The notes under the pieces: model-generated
The model's database searches: none
What the model was told of the DNA's origin: nothing
Seen by the model: only the letters and a program-made list of their open reading frames with translations
NCBI GenBank assembly: GCA_963971535.1
Contig: OZ020591.1
Span: 208,501-272,500, forward strand
From: Notolepis coatsorum
Lineage: Eukaryota > Chordata > Actinopteri > Aulopiformes > Paralepididae
DNA length: 64,000 nucleotides
Reading direction: 5' to 3'
Shown here: one piece after another, positions 12,081-22,782 of the stretch
Layout: every line of letters starts with the position of its first letter
How positions within the stretch are numbered: position 1 is the first letter of the stretch
Program-made: the position numbers and the translations under genes

Positions 12081-12221
12081 GTACGTTGACTATTGTAGTG
12101 TGCGGCACTTTATGTATTATTATGTGTATATATATTCTGAATAAGAATTGAATGTTAACAAATGATAATGTTAACGCGATAGTGTTGTGATGAATGGTGT
12201 GGTTAGTTTAGATGCACAATT

Positions 12222-12575
12222 GTTTCAAGTTTCAAGTTTCAAGTTTCAAGTTTCTTTAATAGTTGTCATACAGAAGTACAGAATACTTTTATACAAAATG
12301 CTTCTTACTGTTACGCTCCAGAGACTGTGCTAGACAAGATAAGTATCAATAACATAGTATAGCATGTAAATTAGAAGTAGAAAATGAGGTCACAGTGTTC
12401 AGTATAGACATATGTACAATGTTCGATGCAGAATAGACGTAACTGAGTTACCATATAATATACAATACTATGCAGTGTACTAATATACAATACTATATAG
12501 TGCAAAGCAGAAATGGGATGAGGTACAATTTAGGTACAATTTACAGTAAGGTGTACGAGTTGTAGTGCAATCCTT
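12222..12575 (-). repeat. LINE 3' end fragment with (TTTCAAG)n tail
   Basis: Four to five copies of a 7-bp unit (TTTCAAG, 12222-12252) are followed by AT-rich sequence with repeated ATACAATACTAT blocks. A short tandem tail next to UTR-like DNA is typical of minus-strand non-LTR retrotransposon 3' ends in fish. No coding part is attached. Confidence 0.5.
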
Positions 12576-12975
12576 TATCAATAATTATACAACGGCATGC
12601 AAATTTCTCGATTCTGATTGGCTGAAACAGTCATTTTACACGTCTTTATTGGCAACAATCCACGCTGCTGGCCCAGGACCCGCCCACAACCGACCCACAT
12701 CACATCACTCCGCCGGATCACAAGAAGGTGGCCAATAATATTTACAAATGGATATGTTAATGGCGACTAAACGACTAAATATCAAGCGATTCTGTCACAG
12801 CGAATGTCTTAGTCGTTTAAACAATGTTGGATGATGTAATTGATGGGTCTTGACTCAATCTAGAACAAAAGAAAAATCGCGGATTGATTGATAGATTAAT
12901 TGATTGATTTAAATTTCTTCCTTCCTACTTTCTACTGACTGCAGCGTTCTCTCTCACTTGACGCTGGCGTACCCA

Positions 12976-12987
12976 CAAACACACACA

Positions 12988-13042
<55 letters not shown>

Positions 13043-13082
13043 ACACACGCACACACACACTGTGACACACACACACACACAC

Positions 13083-13114
<32 letters not shown>
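12976..13114. repeat. (CA)n microsatellite
   Basis: CA/TG dinucleotide tract with a few interruptions. It accounts for the cysteine/valine-only open frames on the minus strand. Confidence 0.95.
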
Positions 13115-13342
13115 TCCTGTCTGCAACAGCGGGGGAGTCAGACTGAGAGAGAAGCAGCGCTGTTTTAAGTGAGCATGGTCTATTGAATTGATTGATTGGT
13201 TGATTGCTAATTTTATTACTGTACCCCTGGTTTCCAACTGGTTAAGTTTAGGCTAAAAGAAATAAATAAAAAAATAGGGCGAAGAAAACGTTTTTTTCCT
13301 ATAGGGCAAAGAAAACGTTTTAATTTGTTTTACCTACTTTAT

Positions 13343-13413
13343 AATTGTGTGTATTGAGCCGTATTGTATTGTACCCATTCTGCATCTGGTAATAAAATTT
13401 TCAATCAATCATT
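13343..13413 (+). repeat. LINE-D 3' end fragment
   Basis: It carries the conserved 3'-terminal motif of the LINE-D family (GTGTGTATTGAGCCGTA, TTGTACCCATTCTGCA, then AATAAAATTTTCAATCAATC), seen also at 28.7, 29.0, 29.2, 36.8 and 52.8 kb. Confidence 0.75.
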
Positions 13414-13556
13414 CCAATAATACACAGTTGGATGTGTTAGTTGGTTGGATGCACTTCAAGCTGCTTCCACATGAGGCAACTTCTCTCAATCATTCCAATA
13501 ATACACAGTTGGATGTGTTAGTTTGGTTGGATGCACTTCAAGCTGCTTCCACATGG
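13404..13556. repeat. Direct duplication, period ~84 bp
   Basis: TCAATCATTCCAATAATACA and the following roughly 50 bases (through GCTGCTTCCACATG) occur twice, at about 13404-13472 and 13488-13555, nearly identical. Confidence 0.85.
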
Positions 13557-13690
13557 AGTTGTGGGAACTACTTTTTCTGGCGGATGGTTTTTTCAATAAA
13601 TCTTCGATTAATGTGTGTTTATTGTATAGAAATAAGGTTGGATGAATCTGGCAGTTGTATAAAAGCTTTACACCACGTGCAGTCGTGATT

Positions 13691-13782
13691 TGTGACCAAT
13701 AAACCATGCCTAGGGGGGTCTAACGACCCTCGGCTGCGCCTCGGGCCTAACAACCACCCCTAGGCATGGTTTATTGGTCACA
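13691..13782. repeat. Foldback palindrome with 29-bp arms
   Basis: The left arm (13691-13719, TGTGACCAATAAACCATGCC...) pairs with the right arm (13754-13782) with about two mismatches. The loop is about 34 nt and itself contains CCTCGG/CCTCGGG blocks. It may be a tiny foldback MITE or a structured RNA gene; no target duplication is clear. Confidence 0.85.
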
Positions 13783-13799
13783 AACCACTCCTGCGTGTG

Positions 13800-14311
13800 A
13801 TGTAATGCTTAAATATAAAGTGTGGGGAGTGGGTGCTACAGTGTGTTTGTTTAAAGTGAGTGTGTGCTATAAAGTGTGGGTAGTGGGTGCTACAGTTTAA
13901 AGTGAGTGTGTGCGTGTGGATGTGTGTGCTATGTGCGTTTGATGGTTGTTGTGTAGTGTTCATTGTTCGTTGAGCAGCCTGATGGCCTTGGGATAGAAGC
14001 TTCTTCTGAGTCTTTCTGTGCTCGCCTTGAGACTCCGGTATCGCTTGCCTGACCGCAGCAGTTCAAAGAGGCAGTTGTTCGGGTGACTGGAGTCCTTAAT
14101 GATTCTCTTAGCCTTGCCCCTGCACCGCTTGTTGTAAATGTTCTGGAGGGTGGGGAGCCCCCCTCCAATTGTGCGCTCGGCTGAACGCGTCACTCTTTGT
14201 AGTCTGCTTCGGTCTTGTGCAGTGCTATTCCCAAACCAGGAGGTGATGTTGCCAGTCAGGATGCTCTCTATTGTACATGAGTAGAAGTTCTTAAGGATCT
14301 TCTGACTGACT
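13800..14311 (-). pseudogene. LINE-A copy 1, ORF2 C-terminus and 3' UTR
   Basis: The minus-strand frame (to 13960) carries the post-RT region: FYSCTIESILTGNITSWFG, then GLPTLQNIYNKRCRGKAKRI and a C-terminus ending IRLLNEQ. It continues the reverse transcriptase of 15228-15981; the break is an L1 insertion at 14312. The 3' UTR below 13960 has tandem GTG-rich blocks. The protein would copy LINE RNA at the nick, but this copy is in pieces. Confidence 0.85.
14295..14311. repeat. Target duplication, left copy, of the L1-like insertion
   Basis: GGATCTTCTGACTGACT here matches 15228-15244 exactly. The two preceding A residues may also belong to it. Confidence 0.9.
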
Positions 14312-15227
14312 AGACAATGTCTGGAGGAGGGATATACCAGACCTGGAAAATGACTTTGATTGGCAAGGAGCCTGGGCAAATGTCCGACTTACATCAAGGA
14401 ACCCGGATCATCAACAAATCAATCTGAACTATATTCACAGGACATACTTGACTCCTATAAGGCTGTGCAAAATGGGGCTTATACAAAACTCCAAATGCTC
14501 CCAATGTACAAATGGGGACGAAGGAACATTTATGCACATGTATTGGGACTGCCCACCAGTTAAGGCATTCTGGGAAGATGTGTCCCAACAATTATCAATA
14601 CTCGTATTTTGGAATATACCTGTACACCCCGCGGTATTGCTATTGAATGATGTTTTTGAGTTTGCAGTGAACCCACAACTAAAAAGATTGGTTTTATCGG
14701 GTATCACAGTAGCTAAAAAACTGATTGCATCACGTTGGTTTCAACCGGAAAAAATGTGCCGGAAAGTGTGGTTTCTTACATATCTTGATGTGATATATCA
14801 AGAAATATCAACAGCAAGAATTCTAGGGCTCAATGAATCCAAAATGTTAATGTGGTTAGAAGTGGTGGAGAGAATAAAAGCTAGCCTATAATGGTGATGT
14901 CTGGTTAGGAGTGAGGGATAATGGAGGTACTATCCAAGAGGGGGTCCGGGAGGGGGGGATTTGAGCTGGAGCATATGTGTGTAGGGTTTTAGAAAATAGG
15001 TATTCGGGGTATATTATATACTAACATTTATATAATTGTAACTTCGCTGGATATACACGGTATACGGTTAAAATGTTATTATTGACTATTTTTGTTTTAT
15101 CCTGTTTCTGTACTTGCATATATTTTAACCACCTTTACTGAAAGTTTCATTATACATTGTGTGTTGAGTACTGACTTTTAATAAGTTTTGTTTTGCAATA
15201 ATAAAAAAAATTAAAAAAAAAAAAAAA
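14312..15227 (+). mobile_element. 5'-truncated L1/Tx1-clade LINE insertion
   Basis: From the first bases a plus-strand frame runs to 14891. It encodes the C-terminal segment of an L1-type ORF2: a NYIHRTYLTP block, then a cysteine/histidine motif (C-x2-C ... H-M-Y-W-D-C-P). That motif follows the reverse transcriptase in L1/Tx1 elements. A 3' UTR follows and the insertion ends in an A-rich tail (15200-15227). It is flanked by a 17-19 bp target duplication. Everything before the C-terminal domain was lost at insertion, so it cannot move itself. Confidence 0.9.
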
Positions 15228-15981
15228 GGATCTTCTGACTGACTTGGAACTTCCTTAGGCGCCTGAGGAAGTAGAGGCGTTGTCGTGCCTTCTTCACAAC
15301 ACTGTCAATGTGTGTGGTCCATGTCAAGTCCTCGGATATGTAGGCTCCGAGGTACTTAAAGCTGTTCACTCTCTCAACCGGTGCCCCGTCGATGCTGAGG
15401 GGGCTGTAGTCCTTGACCCCCGACCTTCTGAAGTCCACAATCATCTCCTTTGTTTTGCTGACGTTCAGGGAGAGGCTGTTTTCCTGGCACCACCCCACCA
15501 GGACCTTGACCTCATCCAGGTAGGCCCTCTCGTCGTTTGCAGAGATCAGGCCCACCACCACTGTGTCGTCAGCAAATTTGATGATTGTGTTGCTACTCCG
15601 CTGAGCCACACAGTCGTGTGTGTACAGGGAGTAGAGGAGGGGACTCAGAACACAGCCCTGGGGGGCCCCTATGTTGAGGGTGATGGATGAGGAGGTGCAG
15701 TTGCCTGCTCTCACCACCTGGGGTCTGCCCATCAGGAAGTCCAAGACCCACTGGTAGAGGTCATAGTTCAGGCCCAGGTCCCTGAGCTTGGCTATGAGTT
15801 TGGAGGGGACTATGGTATTGAATGCCGAGCTGTAGTCGATGAATAGCATTCTCACATAGTTCCCCTTCCTCTTGTCCAGGTGTGATGCTGCTGTGTGCAG
15901 CACATGGGCTATGGCGTCCTCCGTGGACCTGTTGGGGCGGTATGCAAATTGCAGGGGGTCCATGTTGATTGGGAGGGAGGA
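15228..15981 (-). pseudogene. LINE-A copy 1, reverse transcriptase middle part
   Basis: Minus-strand frame with the RT core: [22 protein letters not shown] block, [19 protein letters not shown] (motif A), [20 protein letters not shown] (motif B), [14 protein letters not shown] (FADD, motif C), [14 protein letters not shown] (motif D) and the FKYLG thumb start. Catalytic residues are present. The copy was cut by the Academ element at 15981/15982 and by the L1 insertion at 15228. Without these it joins 21561-22213 and 13800-14311 into one LINE. Clade assignment is left open (jockey/I/CR1-like supergroup). Confidence 0.9.
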
Positions 15982-16510
15982 TAGGCGAGTCAATCTATGA
16001 AAAAAAAGCACTTAACCCAAAATAAAATTGATACAAAAGGTTTTTCGATGGATTCCGATAGTATTGGGCGTGCTAAATAACATACTAAAAGTCGACCAAA
16101 ATCGACCCCCCCGAAAGCCGCCATTTCCAAGATGGCGTCCCAGATGGCGGTGGAGATATTAAAATGGCTATATCTCAAATTGAGAATATGGTGCAAAGGA
16201 TTTCTCAACTGATTCTGGTACCTCTGGGCATGTTCACTAACATACTAAAAATCTAGGAAAATACACCTTCCAGAAAGGCTTAATTTTCAAGATGGCGTCC
16301 AAAATGGCGGCAGACCAAGCTTAAAATGGCTATATATCTCAATAGAAAAAAATATATAACTATGATTTTTCACTTGATTCTGGTACCTCTAGACATGCTT
16401 GTGAACATACTAAAAATCTAGGAAAATACACCTTCCGGAAAGGCATCATTTTCAAGATGGCGTCCAAACTGGCGCCCAGGAGCTTAAAATGACTATACAA
16501 ATACAAATAG
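15982..16510. repeat. Left terminal inverted repeat of the Academ element
   Basis: About three diverged ~150-bp subunits, each with AACATACTAAAAATCTAGGA or a variant followed by a CAAGATGGCGTCC block (near 16130, 16288 and 16454). The whole pairs with 21000-21560. Confidence 0.85.
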
Positions 16511-19500
16511 CTTACTAAAAAAGGTGTTGATGGGATCAATAAAGCTAGTGTTAAAAGAGGTGACACTGTTCATGTGACTGCTGGCATGAAAGTACATTCA
16601 GAATGCCGCAAAATGTACATACATAGCCGAGATATTGATTTACATTTACAGAGGAAACAGAGCGGTGAATCAAGTACCACTAATAAAAGGACTAGTACTA
16701 GGCAGTCTGAAGCTCTATTCAATAGCCAAACTGATTGCCTTTTCTGCGGCACAAATGTTCATGAAGGACGTGCCGACTACAGTTACGTGAAAACAGACAA
16801 CTTTGCAAAGTCTATATTGCAAAGCTGTGATAAACGAAATGATGAGTGGTCATTCAAAGTCAAAGGTAGAATTGAATACTATAATAGTGATCTACATGCT
16901 GCAGACTGTGTGTATCATAATGCTTGTAGCACACATTTCCAGTGTGACCGTGATGTTCCCAAGGAATTTCAGCCTGATTGTAATCCAAAGCGGAGAAAGT
17001 CTGGAAGGCCAAAGAATGAGGACCAAGAACAAGCCTTCTCAAAAATGTGTGCTTACTTTGAAACGAATGATGATGGACAGCTGACCGTTTCTGCACTTAG
17101 GTGTAAAATGCAAGAGTATTTGTCTAAGGCCGATTCCATCCCATATAGTAATCAATACCTAAAAACATTGCTGATGCAACGATATGCAAATAGCATATTT
17201 ATTGCAGAAGGAGATGGCTTGGATTGTATTGTTACAATAAGAGAGAAAACATCAGACATACTCAGATCCTACTATAACAACACAAAACAAAACAGTGATG
17301 AAGAGTCTGAGAAGAGACACTTACTTGAAACAGCTGCAAAACTCATAAAAAGTGACATAATGACTAGTGTTCCACCTGTTAATGAGTACCCGACTACAGA
17401 GACACTAAAACTACAGAATGCCCTTGATTATATTCCACAATCACTCCACATTGTGTTAAAAGCTTTGTTTGTCGGTAAAGAGACAGAGCAGAAAATTGCT
17501 AGTATTGGCCACGCAATCATACAGGCAGTCCGACCACGAGCTGTCCTTGCCCCTTTGCAAATTGGCCTAGCAGTGCAAATGCACCACTTAAACCGGTCTC
17601 GGTTCATTGTAGATATGCTGAATAAGATGGGATTCTGCTCTTCCTATTCTGAACTGCAGAGGTTTGAAATGAATGCTGCAAATTGTACTGCACCAAACAT
17701 GCTTGGTAAGGATATTGATGTGTTGAACACGACCGTCTTATTTGCTGCAGACAATGTAGATCATAATATTCTAACAATTGATGGGAAAGGGACATTTCAT
17801 GGGATGGGCATGATAGCTGCCTTGACACCAGGACAGAAGACAGACCAAAGGATTCCGAGGTTCAGAATTAATGAACTGAATCTTGTGCAGAGGTCAAAAG
17901 TTGTGATAATAGATTATCACTTTGCCAAACACTTTTGCAGACACCACATTTAAAGAACTTCCAAGACTCGCAGAATGTAACAAGATGGTTGATCTGCTTT
18001 GGGAGTTATCGTTCAATTTCAAACAGCCTGCACCTGGTTGGCAGGGGATGATGCACATTATTCATAAGGGAGATGAACATCCAGGGCAGTCTTCAGTGAG
18101 ATACTTACCAATGATAGACATGTACTCCGGAGACAAAACATGCATTCTGTCAACACTGGAGTTCATTTGTGGTCTGGCATCCAAACACCACCTTGCCCCA
18201 GTAGTTACATTTGACCAACCCCTATATTGGAAAGCAGCAGAGATAATCCTAGATTCACCACAGTGCAGTCACCTCAAGTCCTTTGTCCTGCTCCTAGGAG
18301 GATTTCACACATTTATGAATTTGCTAGGAGCAATTGGTACACTGATGGACGGTACAGGACTTAAGGACATTCTAGGGGTAGTCTATGGGGAGAACTCAGT
18401 AGCCCATGTGATGACAGGCAAATCAGTTCAGAGAGCATTCCGTGGCCATCTTCTGGTTGACAAATGTCTTAACCGCATGATAATATCAGAAATGGTAGAT
18501 GATAGTCATGAATTTGCAGCAATGGTTGAACAGTCTGAAGCAATGTATACCTCAATAGTTAAGGGTGAAATGCCATTGGAAACAGTGTTCACATCAGAGA
18601 CCCTCATTACAATAAATGAAGAGCTGGGAAAAAGGAAGATGGAACTGTGTGCTAGATCCAAAACTAGTCAGTTGTGGCTAAATTACCAACACATGTTAGA
18701 AGTTGCTAGGTCACTGATAACAGCAGATCGCACAGGTTCCTGGCTTTTGCACCTACGCGCTGTTTCTGAATGCATGCCGATATTCGCTGCGGCTGGGCAT
18801 TACAATTACTTGAAATCGGCACACTTTTATGTCCAAGAGATGAGTCAGCTTCACATCAACCACCCAGATGTCTTCAGACAATTTGAAAAGGGTTTTCATG
18901 TTATCCGTCGCAGCAGCCAATCATGGGCAGGCCTCAGCTCAGATCTTGTAATCGAAACAACATTGATGAGGTCATTGAAGACTACAGGAGGGATGACACA
19001 TGGAAGTGGAATGACCGACAATCAGAGATCCCTTTGGACAATGTCAAAGGGCATAACATCAGAGTATAACACCGCAATGCAGGAGTTCTCAAACCAGACA
19101 TACACAACATCAGAACAGCACAAGGATTCAACAGAGGCAAGGATGAAAAGGGATGCTGCTGACCTGGAGAAGATCACTTCAAAACATGCTATGTTCACCT
19201 TTCTCTCCAGACTCTTCTTTAAGGAATGTTGTTACAGGTGTTGTCGCTGAGGATGGAGTGAACGTGCATGATTATGACTCTGTTGGACGCAACATCATGC
19301 ACAAAATGATCGGACAGCCGGCATTCACATTTTCATTTAGTAGAAAGGATAAAGCCATAACCCTTGGACAAAAATCGTCTATCAAGGTTGCTCCTGATCG
19401 AATCATTGATTCTGCACTTCTTTTTCAACGTTTCCTTATTGTCTCCCAAACTGGAGAGCTGTCATTGGAGGAGGTTATGCGTTACGAACTCAGTCCTTTC

Positions 19501-20808
19501 CCTCCTGCCCTCTTTGAAGCCGGAAACGTCTTCCGCAAAGCTGATAAACCACAACTAGCGCACGCGATCTGTGATCATGCAAGTGATCCAATCCTAGATT
19601 CTGTACCAGAAACGGAGCATTATGTTCTTGATGGTGGTTCACTCCTTCACCGAATACAATGGAAGCACGGACAAAGCTATGGTAAAATTGCACAGTCATA
19701 TGCAGACTTCACCATCCAACATTATGGCTCAGCTACAACCATTGTGTTTGATGGCTATGAGGATGGGCCATCCATTAAAGACAACACACATCAAAGAAGA
19801 GGAAACAATATTCATCCCATTGTCAACTTCACTGCTGAGACAGAGTTCTCAGGTAAGAAGGAGGAGTTCCTGTCAAGAGATCTGAATAAACAGAAACTGA
19901 TCCACATGATAAGTGATGAACTGAAAGAACGGGATTGCACTGTGGTCAATTCACTTGGAGATGCTGATGTAGACATAGTAAGGGCCGCAGTGGGATCATC
20001 TCTTCTTCACACCACGACGCTGATTGGAGAAGATACTGATCTCCTCGTCTTACTTCTTTACTATGCACAGAGAGATAGCAAGGGCCTTTATTTCAGATCA
20101 GACAAGTCGAAAGCTGATGGCAGTTTTAAAGTGTACGCCATAAACCATTTGAAAGAAGTACTCGGACAGGATGTGTGTTCTCAGTTGCTGTTCATCCATG
20201 CTGTGACTGGCTGTGACACAACTTCCCGGATCTTCGGAGTTGGCAAAAAGACAGCATTCCAAAAACTTGTAAAAGGGGATCCTGTCCTTCAGGCTTGTGC
20301 CAATGCATTCACTGTACCAAACCAGACAACAGATGTGATCGATGACCTTGGGTGCCAAGCAATGGCTGTCTTTTTTGGTGGAAAGTGCACAGATTCGCTT
20401 GCAAAAATGAGATATAACATTTTCAGCAAGAAGGTTGTCTCAGCTTCATCAACGGTAACGCCTGAACGTCTACCACCAACTGAATCTGCTACCAAATTCC
20501 ACTGTCGTAGAGCATATTACCAGGTCATGGTCTGGATGGGAACAGATGATGGTATAGATGCTCTAGACTGGGGCTGGAACCTGCAGGACAATAGATTTGT
20601 CCCACTCATGTCAACAATGAATGCTGCTCCAGACAGTCTCTTGAAGGTCATTCATTGTAACTGTACCACTGCCTGCAAGACACTTCGCTGCTCATGCAGA
20701 AAATATGGACTACCTTGTACTACTGTCTGTGGACCATGTCAACTTCATGAATGTGACAATCCACATAACAAGTTTCTCCCAGAGGATCCTGAAGATGATG
20801 ATGAGTAG
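16511..20808 (+). pseudogene. Academ transposase with XPG-like nuclease, two frameshifts
   Basis: Three overlapping frames, 16511-17953, 17922-19250 and 19153-20808, read as one protein of about 1,430 residues if two single-base shifts (near 17910-17925 and 19160-19200) are allowed. Part 1 has an N-terminal CLFCGT zinc-finger-like motif with later C/H pairs and an ADNVDHN...GTFHGMG block, plausibly part of the transposase core. Part 2 holds VTFDQPLYWKAAEI and LLLGGFHTFMNLL. Part 3 resembles XPG/FEN1 nucleases: LDGGSLLHR (residue ~159 of that part), GDADVDIVRAA (~270), GEDTDLLVLLL (~292) and TGCDTT (~352). A cysteine cluster CNC-x3-C-x4-CSC-x5-C-x3-C-x2-C follows (~501). The frame is already open at 16511, after an AG that could be a splice acceptor; the first in-frame AUG is at 16586. 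No internal stop exists within each part, so inactivation is recent or the shifts are assembly errors. Confidence 0.8.
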
Positions 20809-20999
20809 GCCTAAAGACCACAATAAGTGGGTCATTTATTTTGTGTTCAACACCAAAGCCAGCTTTCTAGGTTGAATATAATAACCAATTTTAATTTTAG
20901 CCAAAATAAGCTACAGGCAGCCATTTTGATGATGCAAATGATGCATTCCTAGCAGATATATTTAGCTAGATATTTTGCTCGTTATTAATGTATAGAGGT

Positions 21000-21560
21000 G
21001 CCAGAATCAGTTTATAAATCCTTTAGAAATGTTTTCCCATTTGAGATACAGGCATTCTAAGCTCCCAGTCGTCATTTTGGACACCATTTTGAAAATTAAG
21101 CGTCTTCGGAAGGTGTATTTCCCTAAAACTTTAGTATGTTCCTAAGTATGTCTAGGGGTACTTGGGGTACCAGAATCAAATGACAAAATCATTTATATAA
21201 TTTTTATATTGACATATATATAGCCATTTTAAGCTTGGCCAGCCGCAATTTTGGACGCCATCTTGAAAATGAAGCCTTTCTGGAAGGTGTATTTTCCTAG
21301 ATTTTTAGTATGTTAGTGAGCATGCCCAGAGGTAGCAGAATCAGTTGAGAAATCCTTTGCACCATTTTCTTAATTTGAGATATAGCCATTTTAATCGCCC
21401 CGGCGCCATCTGGGACGCCATCTTGGAAATGACGGCTTTCGGAGGGGTCGATTTTGGTCGACTTTTAGTATGTTATTTAGCACGCCCAATACTACCAGAA
21501 TCCATTGAAAAACCTTTTGTATCAATTTTTTTGGGGTTAAACCATATATTGACTCGCCTA
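21000..21560. repeat. Right terminal inverted repeat of the Academ element
   Basis: Reverse-complement match to 15982-16510 with three to four subunits; GGACGCCATCTTG-type blocks lie near 21413, 21254 and 21088. The final bases are ...TTGACTCGCCTA. Confidence 0.85.
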
Positions 21561-22213
21561 GGAGCAGATGTAGCCCTTTACTAGCTTCTCAAAGCACTTC
21601 ATGGCTATGGAGGTGAGAGCTACTGTACAGGGCGGTAGTCGTTGAGGCAAGCAGGCTTGGATTTCTTGGGTACAGGGATAATAGTGGACTTCTTCAGGCA
21701 GGTGGGGATGACAGCCTGTTCTAAGGACAGGTTAAATATGTCAGTGAATACCGGGGCCAGTTGGTCGGCACAGACTTTTAGGACGCGGCCGGGGATGCCG
21801 TCCGGTCCTGCTGCCTTCCTGATATTCACTTTTTTAAAGGTCCGCCTCACCTCATGCTCTGTTACCCTGAACACTGAGTCTCCATCAGCAGCAGACCCCC
21901 CCCCCCCCCCCATTGCCGTGGCTTGTGGGCTGGTGTTGTTATTACCAGCATCAAACCTTGCATAGAAGGTATTGAGGTCATTTGCTAAGGAGATGTCACT
22001 GTTCAGTTTGAGGGAGGTGCCTTTGTAGTCCGTCATCGTTTTGAGCCCCTGCCACATAGCTCTGGAGTCGGCCTGTTCAAACTGGAGTTCAATTTTATCC
22101 CTGTAGCGCCGTTTGGCCTCTGTCACTGTCCTCCTTATGTTGTATCGCGCCACCTTGTGGTCATTCATGTTGCCTGGATGTTTTAGCCGGTGTATTTCGC
22201 CCTTGGTCACATA
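21561..22213 (-). pseudogene. LINE-A copy 1, start of reverse transcriptase (5'-truncated)
   Basis: The minus-strand frame begins after the endonuclease region, passes a glycine run coded by a 16-base homopolymer (21896-21911), then [20 protein letters not shown] and [20 protein letters not shown] (RT motifs 0-2). It is the upstream continuation of 15228-15981. The LINE is 5'-truncated near 22213, so the endonuclease is missing. Confidence 0.88.
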
Positions 22214-22239
22214 GTCAATTCATTGTTCTCTGTCAACAG

Positions 22240-22305
22240 ACTTGACTTGGAATTGTAAATGTGACGCTGTTCCATTGTGGTATTTCAACCACCATTTTGA
22301 TACAG
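22240..22305 (+). other. Putative 66-nt internal exon
   Basis: Preceded by a pyrimidine-rich acceptor (TTCATTGTTCTCTGTCAACAG) and followed by the donor CAG/GTATGTG. The identical 66-nt unit (two base differences) recurs at 22468-22533, directly joined to the 12050-12080 sequence. It is open in the frame that continues from the 12-kb exon. No known product recognised. Confidence 0.6.
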
Positions 22306-22436
22306 GTATGTGTATTTTAAGATGTCGATCTATTGTTTAATTTGTCATTCACGTTTCATGCATTGCTAATAAGATTAGTATGTTGAATTACTATGTGAGA
22401 TGTGGTTAAGCCATGCGGTCCATGTAATGGTTTTGA

Positions 22437-22600
22437 TTCAGTTTGCAACCAGCACCCAACGTGAAAGACTTGACTTGTAATTGTAAATGTGACGCTGTTC
22501 CCTTGTGGTATTTCAACCACCATTTTGATACAGGTGGCTCTCCATTGAAGAGCACCAGAAATAAATGACTGAACTGTTGTCCATTGGTTGCTGTGATTCA
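22437..22600 (+). pseudogene. Spliced copy of the 12-kb and 22.2-kb exons
   Basis: 22437-22467 repeats 12050-12080 exactly and 22468-22533 repeats 22240-22305 with two differences; the junction is exactly at the splice sites. Further sequence follows with AATAAA at 22560-22565, probably a third exon. In the fused order a frame of 43 codons runs from 22437 to a TGA after AATAAA. It could be a retrocopy or cDNA-mediated intron loss. No A tail is seen. Confidence 0.65.
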
Positions 22601-22782
22601 TCACATCACATCACGCCCAGAACACAACGCAGAGAACACGTGTGTTAGCCAGACCTACACACAGAACATCCGTTACACAGGATGAGTTAAATTGTGAAAT
22701 AAGGTCTGTGCTCCGTAATTGATTGTTGTGATTAGGTTTGTCCCTGTAGGAGGTTTACTGTTTACTGGTAGAGTTAGCCACA

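Larger units (their letters stand above)
15982..21560 (+). mobile_element. Academ-type DNA transposon
   Basis: Both ends read TAGGCGAGTCAAT inward and are flanked by a 3-bp duplication, GGA (15979-15981, 21561-21563). Removing the element and one GGA restores the LINE sequence seen intact at 47.64 kb, which fixes the borders. The terminal inverted repeats are about 0.5 kb each and made of ~150-bp subrepeats. The interior encodes a large protein with an XPG/FEN1-like nuclease region and a C-terminal cysteine cluster. Academ elements are known for 3-4 bp duplications, an XPG-like nuclease and a Cys-rich finger; the superfamily call follows from that combination. Confidence 0.8.

Noticed and set aside
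12925-13237. Cys/Val-rich minus-strand frames
   Set aside because: Translation of the (CA)n tract.
15280-15690. 136-aa plus-strand frame
   Set aside because: Antisense of LINE-A reverse transcriptase; the same shadow appears at 48129-48347 on the other strand.
11839-22676. One solo LTR from TGTAACAAG to GTTACA, later filled with insertions
   Set aside because: The ends match as an inverted hexamer, but no target duplication exists, and the GT/AG junctions of the internal duplication fit splicing better.
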